The notes: generated from the sequence alone by a model not told the origin. Shown: positions 20,383-31,409, counted from the stretch's first letter. The stretch: 64,000 nucleotides of DNA from Xenorhabdus lircayensis (GCF_016306625.1 NZ_JACOII010000033.1:61128-125127), one strand, 5' to 3'. A program made the numbers and translations.

Positions 20383-21912
20383 ATGACTAACCACCGTTAT
20401 TTAAACCTATCTGCATTACGCAACTATCGCACCCTTCTATTACTGGGCTTTGCCTCAGGCCTGCCTCTTGCGCTTACAGCTGGAACGTTACAAGCATGGA
20501 TGACTGTCGAAAACGTCGATATCCGAACTATCGGTTTTTTCACTTTGGTTGGTCAAGCCTATGTTTTTAAATTTCTCTGGGCACCCGCAATGGATCGCTA
20601 TTCTCCCTCATTTTTAGGGCGACGACGCGGGTGGATGCTCGTTACTCAACTTTTACTGATCGTCAGTATTGCCGCGATGGGTTTCCTTCAACCATCCCAG
20701 CATTTATGGTGGCTAGCTGCATTGGCTGTTACTGTCGCATTCTTCTCGGCGTCCCAAGACATTATTTTCGATGCCTACAAAACAGACTTGCTATCACAGG
20801 AAGAACGAGGGTCAGGAGCGGCGATTTCAGTACTGGGATATCGGCTGGCGATGCTGGTTTCAGGTGGATTAGCTTTATTGCTGACCACCTGTATCGGCTG
20901 GCAGAGTATGTATTGGGTTATGGCTGGCATGATGCTGATTGGAGTTTGTGCCACTCTGACAGCCAAGGAACCAGAAATTAATACTGCCCCGCCAAAAACA
21001 TTACATCAGGCAGTATTCGAACCCTTGTCTGATTTTTTCAGTCGAAATAATGCCTGGCTTATCCTGCTATTGATTGTACTGTATAAATTGGCAGATGCTT
21101 TTGCCCTCTCACTCAGTACGACTTTCCTTATCCGTGGGGTTGGTTTCAATGCGGCCGAAGTGGGTATGATCAATAAAACTCTCGGACTCGCTGCCACTAT
21201 TGTCGGCGCATTGTACGGGGGTTACTTGATGCATAAGTTGAGTCTGTTCCGTGCACTGATGATATTTGGCATTCTGCAAACCGTTTCAAATTTCGGGTAC
21301 TGGGTACTTGCTGTTACTCCTAAAGACATCTACGTAATGGGAGCGGCTGTTTTTCTAGAAAATATTTGTGGCGGTATGGGAACTGCGGCATTTGTTGCCC
21401 TGCTAATGACCTTGTGCAATAAATCATTCTCAGCAACACAGTTCGCTTTGCTTTCTGCATTATCGGCTGTTGGACGGGTTTATGTTGGCCCCGTAGCGGG
21501 GTGGTTCGCAGAAGCACACGGCTGGCCAATGTTTTATTTGTTCTCTATTGTTATCGGATTACCGGGGCTTGTACTGTTGCTCGTCTGCCGTAAGACACTG
21601 GCTTATACTCAAAAAACTGACAGTTTCATTTCACGAACACTGCTTGGCCGCTATTACCGACTGGCCTTTATTACCATGATAAGCGCCGCCCTTCTCTTTA
21701 TAGTTTGGCTAGTACTAAGCATTCTGTTATTCATTGCAGGTCATGTGGTGATTTATTTACCTTTTGCCACTCAGGAATATCTGCTAAATATTCATCATAT
21801 TAAAGATGTGATATCTCCTATGCTGTCATGGAGTGTAGCAATCGGCACTTTTGGGTTGGTTTTGGGAGGGGTTCTGGATTATTTGGCTCTGAGAAGAACT
21901 AACCTCGCTTAG
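20383..21912 (+). CDS. ampG: Muropeptide permease AmpG
   Basis: This 509-residue MFS-type inner-membrane transporter imports anhydro-muropeptides for cell-wall recycling (E. coli 491 aa). The first helix region LLLGFASGLPLALTAGTLQAWM and the loop KFLWAPAMDRYSPSFLGRRRGW are strongly conserved in AmpG. About 14 hydrophobic segments are visible. GGGAGG precedes the ATG. A strong terminator follows. Confidence 0.95.
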   Translation: MTNHRYLNLSALRNYRTLLLLGFASGLPLALTAGTLQAWMTVENVDIRTIGFFTLVGQAYVFKFLWAPAMDRYSPSFLGRRRGWMLVTQLLLIVSIAAMGFLQPSQHLWWLAALAVTVAFFSASQDIIFDAYKTDLLSQEERGSGAAISVLGYRLAMLVSGGLALLLTTCIGWQSMYWVMAGMMLIGVCATLTAKEPEINTAPPKTLHQAVFEPLSDFFSRNNAWLILLLIVLYKLADAFALSLSTTFLIRGVGFNAAEVGMINKTLGLAATIVGALYGGYLMHKLSLFRALMIFGILQTVSNFGYWVLAVTPKDIYVMGAAVFLENICGGMGTAAFVALLMTLCNKSFSATQFALLSALSAVGRVYVGPVAGWFAEAHGWPMFYLFSIVIGLPGLVLLLVCRKTLAYTQKTDSFISRTLLGRYYRLAFITMISAALLFIVWLVLSILLFIAGHVVIYLPFATQEYLLNIHHIKDVISPMLSWSVAIGTFGLVLGGVLDYLALRRTNLA

Positions 21913-21965
21913 TGTACTCCTCTAATAATACACTGACAAAATATCGTTAATGCACTCTTTACTAC

Positions 21966-22006
21966 AGCAGAAGACTGACAAAGTTCAGTCTTCTGCTAAG
22001 TTTTTT
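21966..22006 (+). terminator. Rho-independent terminator of ampG
   Basis: AGCAGAAGACTGA and TCAGTCTTCTGCT form a perfect 13-bp stem with a 6-base loop, followed by AAG and six T. Confidence 0.92.
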
Positions 22007-22177
22007 AGTGATAAACTTCACAATAAAGATAAAAAAACACAATTATGTGACCTGAAAAACATCTTTTTCAGGGTTGGAATATTTATATTCACACTAACAA
22101 ATATTATTATTTGAAAATATTTTATTTCTAACTATTCGAAATATCTTTATTATCCTAAAACCATATAAAGGGAATTT

Positions 22178-22945
22178 ATGAAAAGACATATTTTGACACT
22201 CACTGCAGTTACTACTGCCTTGGTTTCTGCTTCAGCTTGCGCGGAATACCAGTGGGGATTTGCCAATGTCAGCATGAACTACCTTGACTGGAACAAACAC
22301 GCCACTCAAAAAACTGGGCAGGCCTCGCATAAAGACGACTTTGCTTATCTGGAATTAGAAGGTGGAGCAGGGTTCAGTTGGGGTGAATTATATGGTTTCG
22401 CTGATTTAGAAAATCCATTTAATAGTAAAACTGCACAACCGGGTGATAACCAACGTTACACCTTCAAAACAACAGGCCGTTTCTATCTGGGGGATACTGG
22501 TTTCAACCTCTATGGTCACGTCTATGGAACCTATTCATTACCAGGTAAAGTGAACGGTGGAAACTTCCATGAAGTCAATACACTCTACGGATTGGGCTAC
22601 AATACTAACCTTGGCGGTCTGTGGTTCAAACCTTTCGTCGCACTACACTATGTTGACCAAACTTTCTACTCAGGAAATAACGGTTATGTCGTAGGCTGGG
22701 TTGCAGGATACGATTTCAACCTTTGGGAACAAAAATTCAGCGTTACAAACTGGAATGAAATTGAACTGAACCGCAATAAACGTTACGGCAACGGTGGACG
22801 CGAAGGCGTTAATGGCGCTATCGGCTTGTGGTGGACGCCACATCCTTCTTTTACAACGGGTGTTCAATACCGTTATGCAGATAACAAATTGGGCGAGGAT
22901 TTCTGGCAGGATGGTATTGTTTACAGCGTAAAATATAACTTCTAA
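22178..22945 (+). CDS. OmpK/Tsx-family outer membrane channel
   Basis: The 255-residue product has a signal peptide (MKRHILTLTAVTTALVSASACA) and a beta-barrel pattern of alternating aromatic strands ending in a C-terminal Phe, typical of outer membrane proteins. Segments FANVSMNYLDWN and YLELEGGAGFSWGELYGFADLENPF are characteristic of the nucleoside-specific channel family (Tsx) and its OmpK branch of vibrios. It lacks close similarity to E. coli Tsx along its length, so OmpK-like is the better name; nucleoside uptake is inferred. A long AT-rich region precedes it. Confidence 0.85.
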   Translation: MKRHILTLTAVTTALVSASACAEYQWGFANVSMNYLDWNKHATQKTGQASHKDDFAYLELEGGAGFSWGELYGFADLENPFNSKTAQPGDNQRYTFKTTGRFYLGDTGFNLYGHVYGTYSLPGKVNGGNFHEVNTLYGLGYNTNLGGLWFKPFVALHYVDQTFYSGNNGYVVGWVAGYDFNLWEQKFSVTNWNEIELNRNKRYGNGGREGVNGAIGLWWTPHPSFTTGVQYRYADNKLGEDFWQDGIVYSVKYNF

Positions 22946-22961
22946 TAACTAGTTTGACGAG

Positions 22962-22982
22962 TGGGCAGCCTCTGGCTGCCCA
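22962..22982 (+). terminator. Hairpin after the OmpK-like gene
   Basis: TGGGCAGCC-TCT-GGCTGCCCA is a perfect 9-bp GC-rich stem 16 bp after the stop codon. No proper T-run follows (TTGATACG), so it may stabilise the 3' end rather than terminate alone. Confidence 0.5.
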
Positions 22983-23217
22983 TTGATACGAATAAACAGT
23001 AGTTACCCCATCGTTCAGAAAGCTTATTTGAGGATTTTTTTCTTTGATTTCTGTAAATTTTTTCTTTTAAAAAATATAGGGTTATTATAAATAGATAATC
23101 TATTTTGATTTTTTGGTTAAGATAACTGCCCGAAATTAACGTTTTATTAAATTTAGCACCTCATGTGATCCCTCTAACATAAAAAGCCTACAAGCCAACC
23201 CGCTTCTATTACAATTG

Positions 23218-23246
23218 TTTACACTCCGGTAACCATACCGTAGAAT
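23218..23246 (+). promoter_or_regulatory. Predicted sigma70 promoter of cyoABCDE
   Basis: TTTACA, a 17-base spacer and TAGAAT match the vegetative promoter consensus at 5 of 6 positions in each block. It lies 51 bp upstream of the cyoA start. In E. coli this operon is repressed by ArcA and Fnr; no operator was identified here. Confidence 0.5.
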
Positions 23247-23296
23247 GCCCGCACTGATGAAACGACAATAAAGCTTTTGTTATCTGGGGTCGCTCA

Positions 23297-24262
23297 ATGA
23301 GACTTATGAAATACAAAAAAACTATTGGGTTATCGTCACTACTCGCAGCCACTTTAATGCTAAGTGGTTGTGATATGGTATTGATGAATCCCAAAGGGGC
23401 GATCGGCGTTGAACAAAAAACGCTGATACTAACAGCGTTTGGCCTAATGCTGATCGTTGTTATTCCGGCTATCGTAATGGCAGTTATTTTTGCCGTACGT
23501 TACCGGGAAGCCAATAAATCTGCAACTTATCGTCCAAACTGGGCACACTCAAATAAAATTGAGCTTGTCGTCTGGACAGTGCCTATCCTGATTATCATCA
23601 CTTTGGCAACGATTACATGGAAAACGACTCATGAACTCGATCCATATAAGCCATTGGACAGTGATGTAAAACCGGTGACGATTGAAGTGATTTCCCTCGA
23701 CTGGAAATGGCTGTTCATCTATCCGGAACAGGGTATCGCAACCGTAAACGAAATTGTATTCCCTAAAGATGTTCCAATTAACTTCAAAATCACCTCAGAC
23801 TCTGTAATGAACTCCTTCTTCATTCCACAGTTAGGTGGTCAGATTTATGCAATGGCAGGCATGCAAACAAAACTGCACTTAATTGCTAACTCTGCGGGTA
23901 AATACGATGGATTCTCAGCAAGTTACAGTGGTCATGGCTTCTCAGGCATGAAATTCACTGCAACAGCAACTGATGATCGTGCAGGTTTTGAAGAGTGGGT
24001 GCAGAAAGTTAAAGCATCACCTAAAACCCTAGATACCGTGCAAGTATTCAATGAATTGGCTAAACAGAGCCAAAACAATCCTGTTGAATACTTCTCAAGC
24101 GTGAAACCAAAACTGTTCCAAGAAACTATCGCCAAATTCATGGGTGATATGGGCCATGGTGGTATGTTTGGTGTATCAAGCCATAGTAAAACAGAACATG
24201 GTGAAGCTGCGGGTCATAATATGAATATGAGTCAGCCGGCTCATGCTGGTGTTGAGGAATAA
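23297..24262 (+). CDS. cyoA: Cytochrome bo3 ubiquinol oxidase subunit II CyoA
   Basis: This 321-residue lipoprotein subunit of the proton-pumping quinol oxidase has a signal peptide ending in the lipobox LSGC (Cys25), then two membrane helices and a periplasmic cupredoxin-like domain lacking the CuA ligands, as in quinol oxidases. Conserved segments are [24 protein letters not shown] and [23 protein letters not shown]. The C-terminal tail is unusually rich in His and Met ([19 protein letters not shown]). First gene of cyoABCDE. Confidence 0.97.
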   Translation: MRLMKYKKTIGLSSLLAATLMLSGCDMVLMNPKGAIGVEQKTLILTAFGLMLIVVIPAIVMAVIFAVRYREANKSATYRPNWAHSNKIELVVWTVPILIIITLATITWKTTHELDPYKPLDSDVKPVTIEVISLDWKWLFIYPEQGIATVNEIVFPKDVPINFKITSDSVMNSFFIPQLGGQIYAMAGMQTKLHLIANSAGKYDGFSASYSGHGFSGMKFTATATDDRAGFEEWVQKVKASPKTLDTVQVFNELAKQSQNNPVEYFSSVKPKLFQETIAKFMGDMGHGGMFGVSSHSKTEHGEAAGHNMNMSQPAHAGVEE

Positions 24263-24266
24263 AGGC

Positions 24267-26249
24267 ATGTGGGGAAAATTAACACTGGATGCGGTCCCAT
24301 TGCATGAACCCATTATTGTGGTGACATTGCTTGGGATCTTGCTTGGGGGGCTGGCAGTTGCCGGTGCCTTAACCTATTTCCGTAAATGGAAATGGCTCTG
24401 GAGTGAATGGTTAACCAGCGTTGACCATAAGAAAATCGGTGTCATGTACATCGTCGTAGCCATGGTAATGATGCTTCGTGGTTTTGCTGACGCCATCATG
24501 ATGCGTGGACAGCAAGCCCTCGCTTCTGCTGGTGAAGCAGGCTTCCTACCCCCGCACCATTATGATCAGATCTTTACCGCCCATGGCGTTATCATGATCT
24601 TCTTCATGGCAATGCCTTTCGTTGTCGGTCTGATGAACATTGTTGTTCCTCTGCAAATCGGTGCGCGCGACGTTGCATTTCCATTCCTGAACTCTTTAAG
24701 CTTCTGGCTGTTTGTTGTTGGTGTAGTACTCATCAACCTCTCTCTGGGGGTCGGTGAGTTCGCACAAACGGGTTGGTTAGCCTATCCGCCTCTGTCCGGT
24801 CTGGAATATAATCCTGGGGTCGGGGTCGATTACTGGATATGGAGTCTTCAGCTCTCCGGTGTAGGTACATTGCTGACAGGTGTTAACTTCTTCGTGACCA
24901 TCCTGCGCATGCGTGCACCAGGTATGTCCATGATGAAACTCCCTGTCTTTACATGGGCTTCATTGTGCACCAACGTACTGATCATTGCTGCGTTCCCAAT
25001 CCTGACAGTCACCATTGCACTATTAACTCTGGATCGTTATCTGGGCACCCATTTCTTTACCAACGATATGGGCGGCAACATGATGATGTACATCAACCTG
25101 ATTTGGGCTTGGGGTCATCCTGAAGTTTACATTCTGGTTCTGCCTGTCTTTGGTATCTTCTCTGAAGTCACTGCAACATTCTCGAAAAAACGCCTGTTTG
25201 GTTATACCTCACTGGTGTGGGCGACAATCGTTATTACTATCCTGTCGTTCATCGTATGGTTGCACCACTTCTTTACCATGGGCTCCGGCGCGAACGTCAA
25301 CGCCTTCTTTGGTATCGCCACGATGATTATCTCTATCCCAACCGGGGTTAAGATCTTCAACTGGCTGTTCACTATGTACCGTGGTCGTATCGAATTCAAA
25401 ACCCCGATGCTGTGGACTGTCGGCTTCCTAGTCACTTTCTCCATTGGTGGTATGACTGGTGTTCTGCTGGCAGTACCTGGCGCGAACTTTGTTCTGCACA
25501 ACAGTCTGTTCCTGATTGCTCACTTCCATAACGTCATCATCGGCGGTGTGGTATTCGGCTGCTTCGCAGGTACTACTTACTGGTTCCCGAAAGCGTTCGG
25601 TTTCACACTGAACGAAAAATGGGGAGTCCGCGCATTCTGGTTCTGGATCTCTGGATTCTTCGTTGCCTTCATGCCGCTGTACGCACTGGGCTTCATGGGT
25701 ATGACCCGTCGTCTGAGCCAAGATATCAACCCAGAATTCCACTCACTGCTGGTTGTTGCAGCTGGCGGCGTTGTCTTAATCGCCTTGGGTATTCTGTGTC
25801 AGGTTATCCAGTTCTATGTCAGTATCCGTGACCGTGAACAAAACCGTGATCTGACTGGTGATCCATGGGGTGCTCGTACCCTTGAATGGTCAACTTCATC
25901 TCCACCTCCATTCTATAACTTTGCTGAAGTTCCACATGTTCAGACTCGTGATGCATGGTGGGATATAAAAGAAAAAGGCACTGAATATAAGCGTCCGGCC
26001 AAATATGAAGAAATTCATATGCCTAGAAATACAGCAGCTGGCGTGGTCATCAGCGCATTCTGTCTGATATTAGGCTTTGCTTTTATCTGGCATATCTGGT
26101 GGATGGCTATTGGAAGCTTTGCTGGCATCGTTATCAGTTGCATCGTGAAAAGCTTTGACGAAGACGTTGATTACTACGTCCCTGTAGCTGAAGTCGAGAA
26201 AGTTGAAAATCAGCGTTACGAAGAACTGAGAAAGGCAGGTGTGAAATAA
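24267..26249 (+). CDS. cyoB: Cytochrome bo3 ubiquinol oxidase subunit I CyoB
   Basis: The 660-residue catalytic subunit carries low-spin heme b, heme o3 and CuB. The CuB ligands and Tyr-His crosslink region are seen in [14 protein letters not shown] and WLHHFFTMG, and the heme ligands in [13 protein letters not shown] and [11 protein letters not shown]. The start at 24267 has TAAAGG upstream and matches E. coli (663 aa); an earlier in-frame start inside cyoA is rejected. It starts 4 bp after cyoA and its stop overlaps the cyoC start by one base. Confidence 0.97.
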   Translation: MWGKLTLDAVPLHEPIIVVTLLGILLGGLAVAGALTYFRKWKWLWSEWLTSVDHKKIGVMYIVVAMVMMLRGFADAIMMRGQQALASAGEAGFLPPHHYDQIFTAHGVIMIFFMAMPFVVGLMNIVVPLQIGARDVAFPFLNSLSFWLFVVGVVLINLSLGVGEFAQTGWLAYPPLSGLEYNPGVGVDYWIWSLQLSGVGTLLTGVNFFVTILRMRAPGMSMMKLPVFTWASLCTNVLIIAAFPILTVTIALLTLDRYLGTHFFTNDMGGNMMMYINLIWAWGHPEVYILVLPVFGIFSEVTATFSKKRLFGYTSLVWATIVITILSFIVWLHHFFTMGSGANVNAFFGIATMIISIPTGVKIFNWLFTMYRGRIEFKTPMLWTVGFLVTFSIGGMTGVLLAVPGANFVLHNSLFLIAHFHNVIIGGVVFGCFAGTTYWFPKAFGFTLNEKWGVRAFWFWISGFFVAFMPLYALGFMGMTRRLSQDINPEFHSLLVVAAGGVVLIALGILCQVIQFYVSIRDREQNRDLTGDPWGARTLEWSTSSPPPFYNFAEVPHVQTRDAWWDIKEKGTEYKRPAKYEEIHMPRNTAAGVVISAFCLILGFAFIWHIWWMAIGSFAGIVISCIVKSFDEDVDYYVPVAEVEKVENQRYEELRKAGVK

Positions 26250-26860
26250 TGTCGACTCAAACCCTGAATAACACAGCTGCCCATGACGATCATGGGCACC
26301 ACGATACAGGAGCCAATAAAGTATTTGGCTTCTGGATCTACCTGATGAGTGACTTGGTTCTGTTTGCAAGTCTGTTCGCTACCTATGCAGTACTGGTTAA
26401 CGGCACTGCTGGTGGCCCAACAGGTAAAGATATTTTTGAACTGGATTTTGTTCTAGTCGAAACCTTCCTGCTGCTGTTCAGTAGTATTACCTATGGTTTC
26501 GCTATGCTGAACATGAACAAAGGTAAAGTTGCACAGGTTAACCTGTGGCTGTTCATTACCTTCCTGTTCGGCCTTGGTTTCGTTTCAATGGAAGTGTATG
26601 AGTTCCATAAACTGATCTCAGAAGGCTTTGGCCCGGATCGTAGTGCATTCCTGTCTTCCTTCTTTGCACTGGTTGCTACTCACGGTCTGCACGTCACCTT
26701 CGGCCTGATTTGGATTATCGTTCTGATCGTTCAGGTTTCACGTCGTGGTCTGACTGACATGAACCGTACTCGTCTGAACTGCCTGAGTTTGTTCTGGCAC
26801 TTCCTTGACGTTGTATGGATCTGTGTATTTACTGTCGTTTATCTGATGGGAGCTATGTAA
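26249..26860 (+). CDS. cyoC: Cytochrome bo3 ubiquinol oxidase subunit III CyoC
   Basis: This 203-residue subunit has five membrane helices (E. coli CyoC 204 aa). Conserved segments are [24 protein letters not shown] and [22 protein letters not shown]. The N-terminus is His-rich ([10 protein letters not shown]). Its start overlaps the cyoB stop in a TAATG junction, indicating coupled translation. Confidence 0.97.
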   Translation: MSTQTLNNTAAHDDHGHHDTGANKVFGFWIYLMSDLVLFASLFATYAVLVNGTAGGPTGKDIFELDFVLVETFLLLFSSITYGFAMLNMNKGKVAQVNLWLFITFLFGLGFVSMEVYEFHKLISEGFGPDRSAFLSSFFALVATHGLHVTFGLIWIIVLIVQVSRRGLTDMNRTRLNCLSLFWHFLDVVWICVFTVVYLMGAM

Positions 26861-27192
26861 TGAGTCATCCAAATACTTCTCATTCCGGCGCCAGCCACGG
26901 TAGCTTCAAAACCTATATGATTGGTTTTGTATTGTCAGTCATACTGACCGTGATCCCATTCTGGATGGTGATGGAAGGTACAGCTTCACACAGCACCATC
27001 CTCGTAACAGTAGTCGCGATGGCTGTCGTTCAGATTTTTGTTCATTTCATCTGCTTCCTGCATATGAATACATCGTCTGAAGAGCGTTGGAATCTCGTTG
27101 CTTTACTATTCACATTACTGGTCATCGCTATCGTTGTTGTTGGCTCCCTGTGGATTATGTACAACCTGAACATCAATATGATGGTTGATTAA
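26860..27192 (+). CDS. cyoD: Cytochrome bo3 ubiquinol oxidase subunit IV CyoD
   Basis: This 110-residue subunit has three membrane helices and matches E. coli Cyo[32 protein letters not shown] and [11 protein letters not shown]. The start was set at the ATG overlapping the cyoC stop by one base (TAATG), which agrees with the E. coli N-terminus MSHS; an upstream in-frame ATG lies inside cyoC. It likely assists assembly of the oxidase. Confidence 0.96.
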   Translation: MSHPNTSHSGASHGSFKTYMIGFVLSVILTVIPFWMVMEGTASHSTILVTVVAMAVVQIFVHFICFLHMNTSSEERWNLVALLFTLLVIAIVVVGSLWIMYNLNINMMVD

Positions 27193-27204
27193 GGGTTGAT
27201 TTGA

Positions 27205-28089
27205 ATGATTAAGCAATACCTGCAAGTGACCAAACCAGGAATTATTTTCGGAAATCTAATTTCTGCGATTGGTGGTTTTCTACTCGCTTCCAGGGGCGTA
27301 ATAGATTACCCCTTATTCTTTGCAACGATGGTCGGGGTATCGCTGGTGGTAGCATCTGGTTGTGTATTCAACAACTATATCGACCGCGATATCGACCGTA
27401 TAATGGAAAGAACGAAAGAAAGAGTCCTTGTAAAAGGGCTTATAGATCCGAAAATCAGCCTGATTTACGCCGCAGTGCTAGGTATTGCTGGCATCGTGTT
27501 GCTCTATGTAGCAGCCAATACCTTAGCAATGCAGTTAGCTTTTATCGGGTTTATTATCTATGTCGGGGTTTATAGCCTCTACATGAAAAGGAAATCTGTG
27601 TACGGCACACTGGTTGGTAGCTTGTCAGGCGCAGCACCTCCCGTAATTGGTTACTGTGCGGTAGCAGGGCACTTTGATACAGGGGCGCTGATCTTATTGC
27701 TGATCTTCAGCTTGTGGCAAATGCCCCACTCTTACGCCATTGCTATTTTTCGGTTCAAAGATTATCAAGCCGCTAACATTCCAGTATTACCAGTGATTAA
27801 AGGTATTTCCGTCGCGAAAAACCACATCACTCTGTACATTCTGGCCTTTATGGTCGCCACTTTAATGCTGACTATCAGTGGCTATGCTGGTTATAAATAC
27901 CTTATCGTAGCCGCAGCAGTCAGTATCTGGTGGCTGGGTATGGCATTATCAGGTTATAAAACCTCTGATGACCGTATTTGGGCCCGTAAGCTATTCATGT
28001 TTTCTATCGTCGCTATCATGTCATTAAGCGTCATGATGTCTGTAGATTCATCAGCATCTCCAGAAAACCTACTGACTTACGTCTGGTAA
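27205..28089 (+). CDS. cyoE: Protoheme IX farnesyltransferase (heme O synthase) CyoE
   Basis: This 294-residue UbiA-family prenyltransferase makes heme O for the oxidase encoded upstream. The first Asp-rich motif is [18 protein letters not shown], and the second region has [16 protein letters not shown]. It has about nine hydrophobic helices, with length close to E. coli (296 aa). Last gene of the cyo operon, followed by a strong terminator. Confidence 0.97.
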   Translation: MIKQYLQVTKPGIIFGNLISAIGGFLLASRGVIDYPLFFATMVGVSLVVASGCVFNNYIDRDIDRIMERTKERVLVKGLIDPKISLIYAAVLGIAGIVLLYVAANTLAMQLAFIGFIIYVGVYSLYMKRKSVYGTLVGSLSGAAPPVIGYCAVAGHFDTGALILLLIFSLWQMPHSYAIAIFRFKDYQAANIPVLPVIKGISVAKNHITLYILAFMVATLMLTISGYAGYKYLIVAAAVSIWWLGMALSGYKTSDDRIWARKLFMFSIVAIMSLSVMMSVDSSASPENLLTYVW

Positions 28090-28094
28090 TCTCA

Positions 28095-28124
28095 AAGATG
28101 GCAGGGATAGCCCTGCCATCTTTT
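28095..28124 (+). terminator. Rho-independent terminator of the cyo operon
   Basis: AAGATGGCAGGG-ATAG-CCCTGCCATCTTTT: a perfect stem of about 12 pairs with a 4-base loop and a T-run, six bases after the cyoE stop. Confidence 0.93.
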
Positions 28125-28232
28125 CCTTTCCCTTATCGCTTTTATTCAATGGCAAATGATTCGGTTGCAAATATGTTTTTTTAGTTTGCCCCCATCAAAG
28201 TAAAATGTCATACCAGCTTCTTTGAGGTATCC

Positions 28233-29600
28233 ATGAACGATAATAAAATGACTCCGCTTGAACTTCGGGCGACATGGGGCTTAGGTTCGGTTTTCTCTCT
28301 GCGCATGTTAGGCATGTTCATGGTTTTACCTGTTCTGACGACCTATGGCCTGCAATTACATGGTGCAACCGAAGCACTGATCGGGATTGCCATTGGTATA
28401 TACGGGTTAACACAAGCAATATTTCAAATCCCATTCGGCCTACTTTCAGATAAAATTGGCAGAAAGCCCTTAATCATCGGTGGACTACTCATTTTTGTAT
28501 TAGGGAGTATTATTGCCGCATTAAGCGATTCTATCTGGGGCATTATTATCGGTAGAGCCTTGCAGGGCACAGGGGCGATATCCGCCGCAATCATGGCATT
28601 AATTTCTGATCTAACCCGCGAACAGAACCGAACAAAAGCTATGGCATTTATTGGTATTAGCTTTGGTATTACATTTGCTTTTGCTATTGTCGTTGGCCCT
28701 ATTATTACCCACCACATCGGCTTAAATGGTCTATTCTGGGTAATCGCTGTCTTGGCTGGATGTGGGATTTTGATCACTCTATTCGCAGTACCAAATACAC
28801 AGAAGCATTTACTGAATCGCGAATCCGGCATCGCCCGAGACAGTTTTAAGCGTGTGCTATCCGATCCTCAGCTATTAAAACTCAATTTTGGTATTCTCAG
28901 CCTACATACCTTATTGATGTCAAGCTTTGTTGCCCTGCCCCTCATCATGGAGAAAGTAGGCTTTCCACCGCAACAACACTGGAAAGTGTACTTAATTACC
29001 ACACTGATTTCCTTTGTTGCCGTTCTGCCTTTCATTATCTATGCAGAAACAAAACGCCGCATGAAGCAGGTATTTTTACTTTGCGTTGGTATGCTATTCA
29101 TTGCTGAAGTCGTTTTATGGTCGCAGGGATCGCATCTTTGGGGGATCTTTGCCGGCATTCAAATTTTCTTCCTTGCGTTTAATATCATGGAAGCCATTTT
29201 GCCTTCACTTATCAGTAAGGAAGCCCCTGCGGGTTACAAAGGCACTGCCATGGGCGTTTATTCTACCAGCCAATTTTTAGGGGTTGCTTTGGGGGGTTTC
29301 CTTGGTGGAATGCTTTATGAACTGCAAGGTGCATCACTGGTTTTTATGGGAGGCATCGCGCTGACTGCACTCTGGTTTATTATCAGCCTCACATTGCGGC
29401 AACCCCCATATGTCAGCAGCATCAGACTCATTTTGCCCAATCAATTGAACCATACTGATATTTTGGAAAAAAAGATATTGGCGCAGGCTGGTGTAAAAGA
29501 TGTCGTCATCGCACCAGAAGAACTCAGTGTGTATATCAAAGTCGATACCAAATTGACCAACCGCGAACAGTTAGAGCAAATTGTCTTGTCCCATGAATGA
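28233..29600 (+). CDS. yajR: MFS transporter YajR
   Basis: This 455-residue major facilitator has twelve membrane helices followed by a cytosolic C-terminal YAM domain (roughly residues 385-455), the mark of YajR (E. coli 454 aa). Motif A is seen as GLLSDKIGRKPLI. E. coli YajR is a drug:proton-antiporter-like protein of unknown physiological substrate. SD-like TTGAGG precedes the ATG. In E. coli yajQ follows directly; here a chitinase gene intervenes. Confidence 0.94.
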   Translation: MNDNKMTPLELRATWGLGSVFSLRMLGMFMVLPVLTTYGLQLHGATEALIGIAIGIYGLTQAIFQIPFGLLSDKIGRKPLIIGGLLIFVLGSIIAALSDSIWGIIIGRALQGTGAISAAIMALISDLTREQNRTKAMAFIGISFGITFAFAIVVGPIITHHIGLNGLFWVIAVLAGCGILITLFAVPNTQKHLLNRESGIARDSFKRVLSDPQLLKLNFGILSLHTLLMSSFVALPLIMEKVGFPPQQHWKVYLITTLISFVAVLPFIIYAETKRRMKQVFLLCVGMLFIAEVVLWSQGSHLWGIFAGIQIFFLAFNIMEAILPSLISKEAPAGYKGTAMGVYSTSQFLGVALGGFLGGMLYELQGASLVFMGGIALTALWFIISLTLRQPPYVSSIRLILPNQLNHTDILEKKILAQAGVKDVVIAPEELSVYIKVDTKLTNREQLEQIVLSHE

Positions 29601-29639
29601 TTGGCTGTATTTGTAACAAAGCAGAATTTATAACAAATA

Positions 29640-29666
29640 AGTACGGTGCTTGCCAAACACCGTACT
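29640..29666 (+). terminator. Hairpin between yajR and the chitinase gene
   Basis: AGTACGGTG and CACCGTACT form a perfect 9-bp stem with a 9-base loop. Only ATTGTT follows, so it is a moderate terminator. It lies between convergent genes and could act for both. Confidence 0.6.
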
Positions 29667-29716
29667 ATTGTTAGCATCAGGCATTTAAGCTGATAGCTTG
29701 CTTCAGGAATAACGCA

Positions 29717-31216
29717 TTATTTACTGGTTTTCCCTTTATAATAGAAAGGCTCCATATCGATCTTTTTAATCAATAATGGACATTCCAGTCCTTCACGCGC
29801 TGCATTCACTAATAACCCTCTGTCTTGATCCGCAGTCCAAGTGAAAACCCCACCCAGATTTTTTTCCAATGCATATTTTGCTTTAGCTTTCACTGTACGC
29901 GGTGTGTCGATTGACAAAAACAGTTTACTGTCTTGGTTATAAAGATAATCTGCATCCGCAACTTCATCGGTATAAAGGGTAAAATTGTTTCTATCTTTTC
30001 GAGATTCGAGATCAATATAATTATATATTGTGTCATACCACTCTGTTGAGCCGGATTCAAATGTTCCCGTAGTCGTCGTACCCTTGTCATGATTATAGCT
30101 TCCCGATAGTGGTGAATAACTGTCAATATTGGTATTTTTTGCATTACGGGAATATCCTGCATAACCAATATTAATAGCCTGAGATGGCACACCTACACTC
30201 AGTAAATATTCAACAGCTTTTTCTACACTATTTTCGCTACCAGGATAACGACGTAAGTTAGTATGATGTCTTAATTTATCCGCCCATGGCGTACCAAAGA
30301 AATCATAAGTCATAACATTGACGCCATACAATCCCGCATTTAATAATTCCGGTATGCTGGATTTCTCCATGATGTCGGGTACGGCAGAACAAGCGATGCT
30401 GATTTTAATATCAGAGCGCCCTTCATTCTTGAAGGCAGAAGATAAATCGCGAATGAGGCTAATATAATATTTTCCATCGTCCGAATCGTGCGGATTCTGG
30501 TTTCCTGGAGCACCAGGGTATTCCCAATCAATATCTACTTCAGTGAACATCGGAAAACGTCTGAATATATCTATCAAGCTAGAAATAAAATTGGATTTCA
30601 GCTGGTTGTCTCTGACCATATGGAAAAAACCATTACTCATGGTCCAGCCACCAACACTGAATGACATTGCCAAGTCATGGCCTTGTGCTCTTGCTGCGCC
30701 CTGCACTTTTGCCAATCCACCCAATATTCCCATGGAATTAGCTTGATTGAAGTCTCTGGGCATGTGAATATCTTGCCACCCAGGGTAAGTACAGTTGACA
30801 TAAGATTGGCAATCGCCCCATTCATCAGTAAATGTGACTTCTCCATTTTTATGACGATCAAACTTTGGTGCTGCCCGAGAAATTAAAGATGCCTTCTCAC
30901 CTTTATCCCCCAATATTCCGCAGAAACCAATAATCAGTTTGTCATAGGCGAAAGGGTTATCTAACAGATGTTGTAGATCAATACCTCTTCCTCGTGCAGA
31001 AGGCGTTTGATTGCCTTGCAAACGGCCATCATATTGTGACCAGTCGGTATAATAACCAATAACTTTAGGCCTATTTTTAACATCATATTTATTATAAACA
31101 GGTAAAGCAACTCTTCCCGATGTATAACTGTATTTTGTTGTTTCAGTTGCCGGTTTAAAATTATCTAAACGGTAAGATTCTTCACTGAGTGGATCTATCT
31201 GAGTTATCTTTGACAT
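29717..31216 (-). CDS. GH18 chitinase without signal peptide
   Basis: The 499-residue product is a glycoside hydrolase family 18 protein. It has SVGGW (187-191), the catalytic strand EVDIDWEYPG with Asp228, Asp230 and proton donor Glu232, MTYDFF with Tyr304-Asp305, and a C-terminal substrate-stacking FTWTADQD (Trp459). The first Asp of the DxxDxDxE motif is Thr225, so the motif is incomplete, but the two Asp nearest Glu are kept. No signal peptide is seen: the start is MSKITQIDPLSEESYRL. It therefore resembles cytosolic or toxin-complex-associated chitinases of insect pathogens. It sits in AT-rich DNA inside the normally adjacent yajR-yajQ pair, which suggests acquisition. Confident for the family, uncertain for the role. 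Confidence 0.88.
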   Translation of the reverse strand: MSKITQIDPLSEESYRLDNFKPATETTKYSYTSGRVALPVYNKYDVKNRPKVIGYYTDWSQYDGRLQGNQTPSARGRGIDLQHLLDNPFAYDKLIIGFCGILGDKGEKASLISRAAPKFDRHKNGEVTFTDEWGDCQSYVNCTYPGWQDIHMPRDFNQANSMGILGGLAKVQGAARAQGHDLAMSFSVGGWTMSNGFFHMVRDNQLKSNFISSLIDIFRRFPMFTEVDIDWEYPGAPGNQNPHDSDDGKYYISLIRDLSSAFKNEGRSDIKISIACSAVPDIMEKSSIPELLNAGLYGVNVMTYDFFGTPWADKLRHHTNLRRYPGSENSVEKAVEYLLSVGVPSQAINIGYAGYSRNAKNTNIDSYSPLSGSYNHDKGTTTTGTFESGSTEWYDTIYNYIDLESRKDRNNFTLYTDEVADADYLYNQDSKLFLSIDTPRTVKAKAKYALEKNLGGVFTWTADQDRGLLVNAAREGLECPLLIKKIDMEPFYYKGKTSK

Positions 31217-31409
31217 AAACTCTCCTTTTTTAAAATTAGAATTACATGCCTGTCTTTATAAATTCAGAAATCATCCTAGCTCACTCATTTTTTATTTCAT
31301 ACCTCATCATTTATTAGCATTATATTATGAAACTCATTCTGTAAAACAAAAAATGAAATTATCAATTATTCATATCGGTAATAATTTAATTTATTTTATG
31401 GTGATTATA

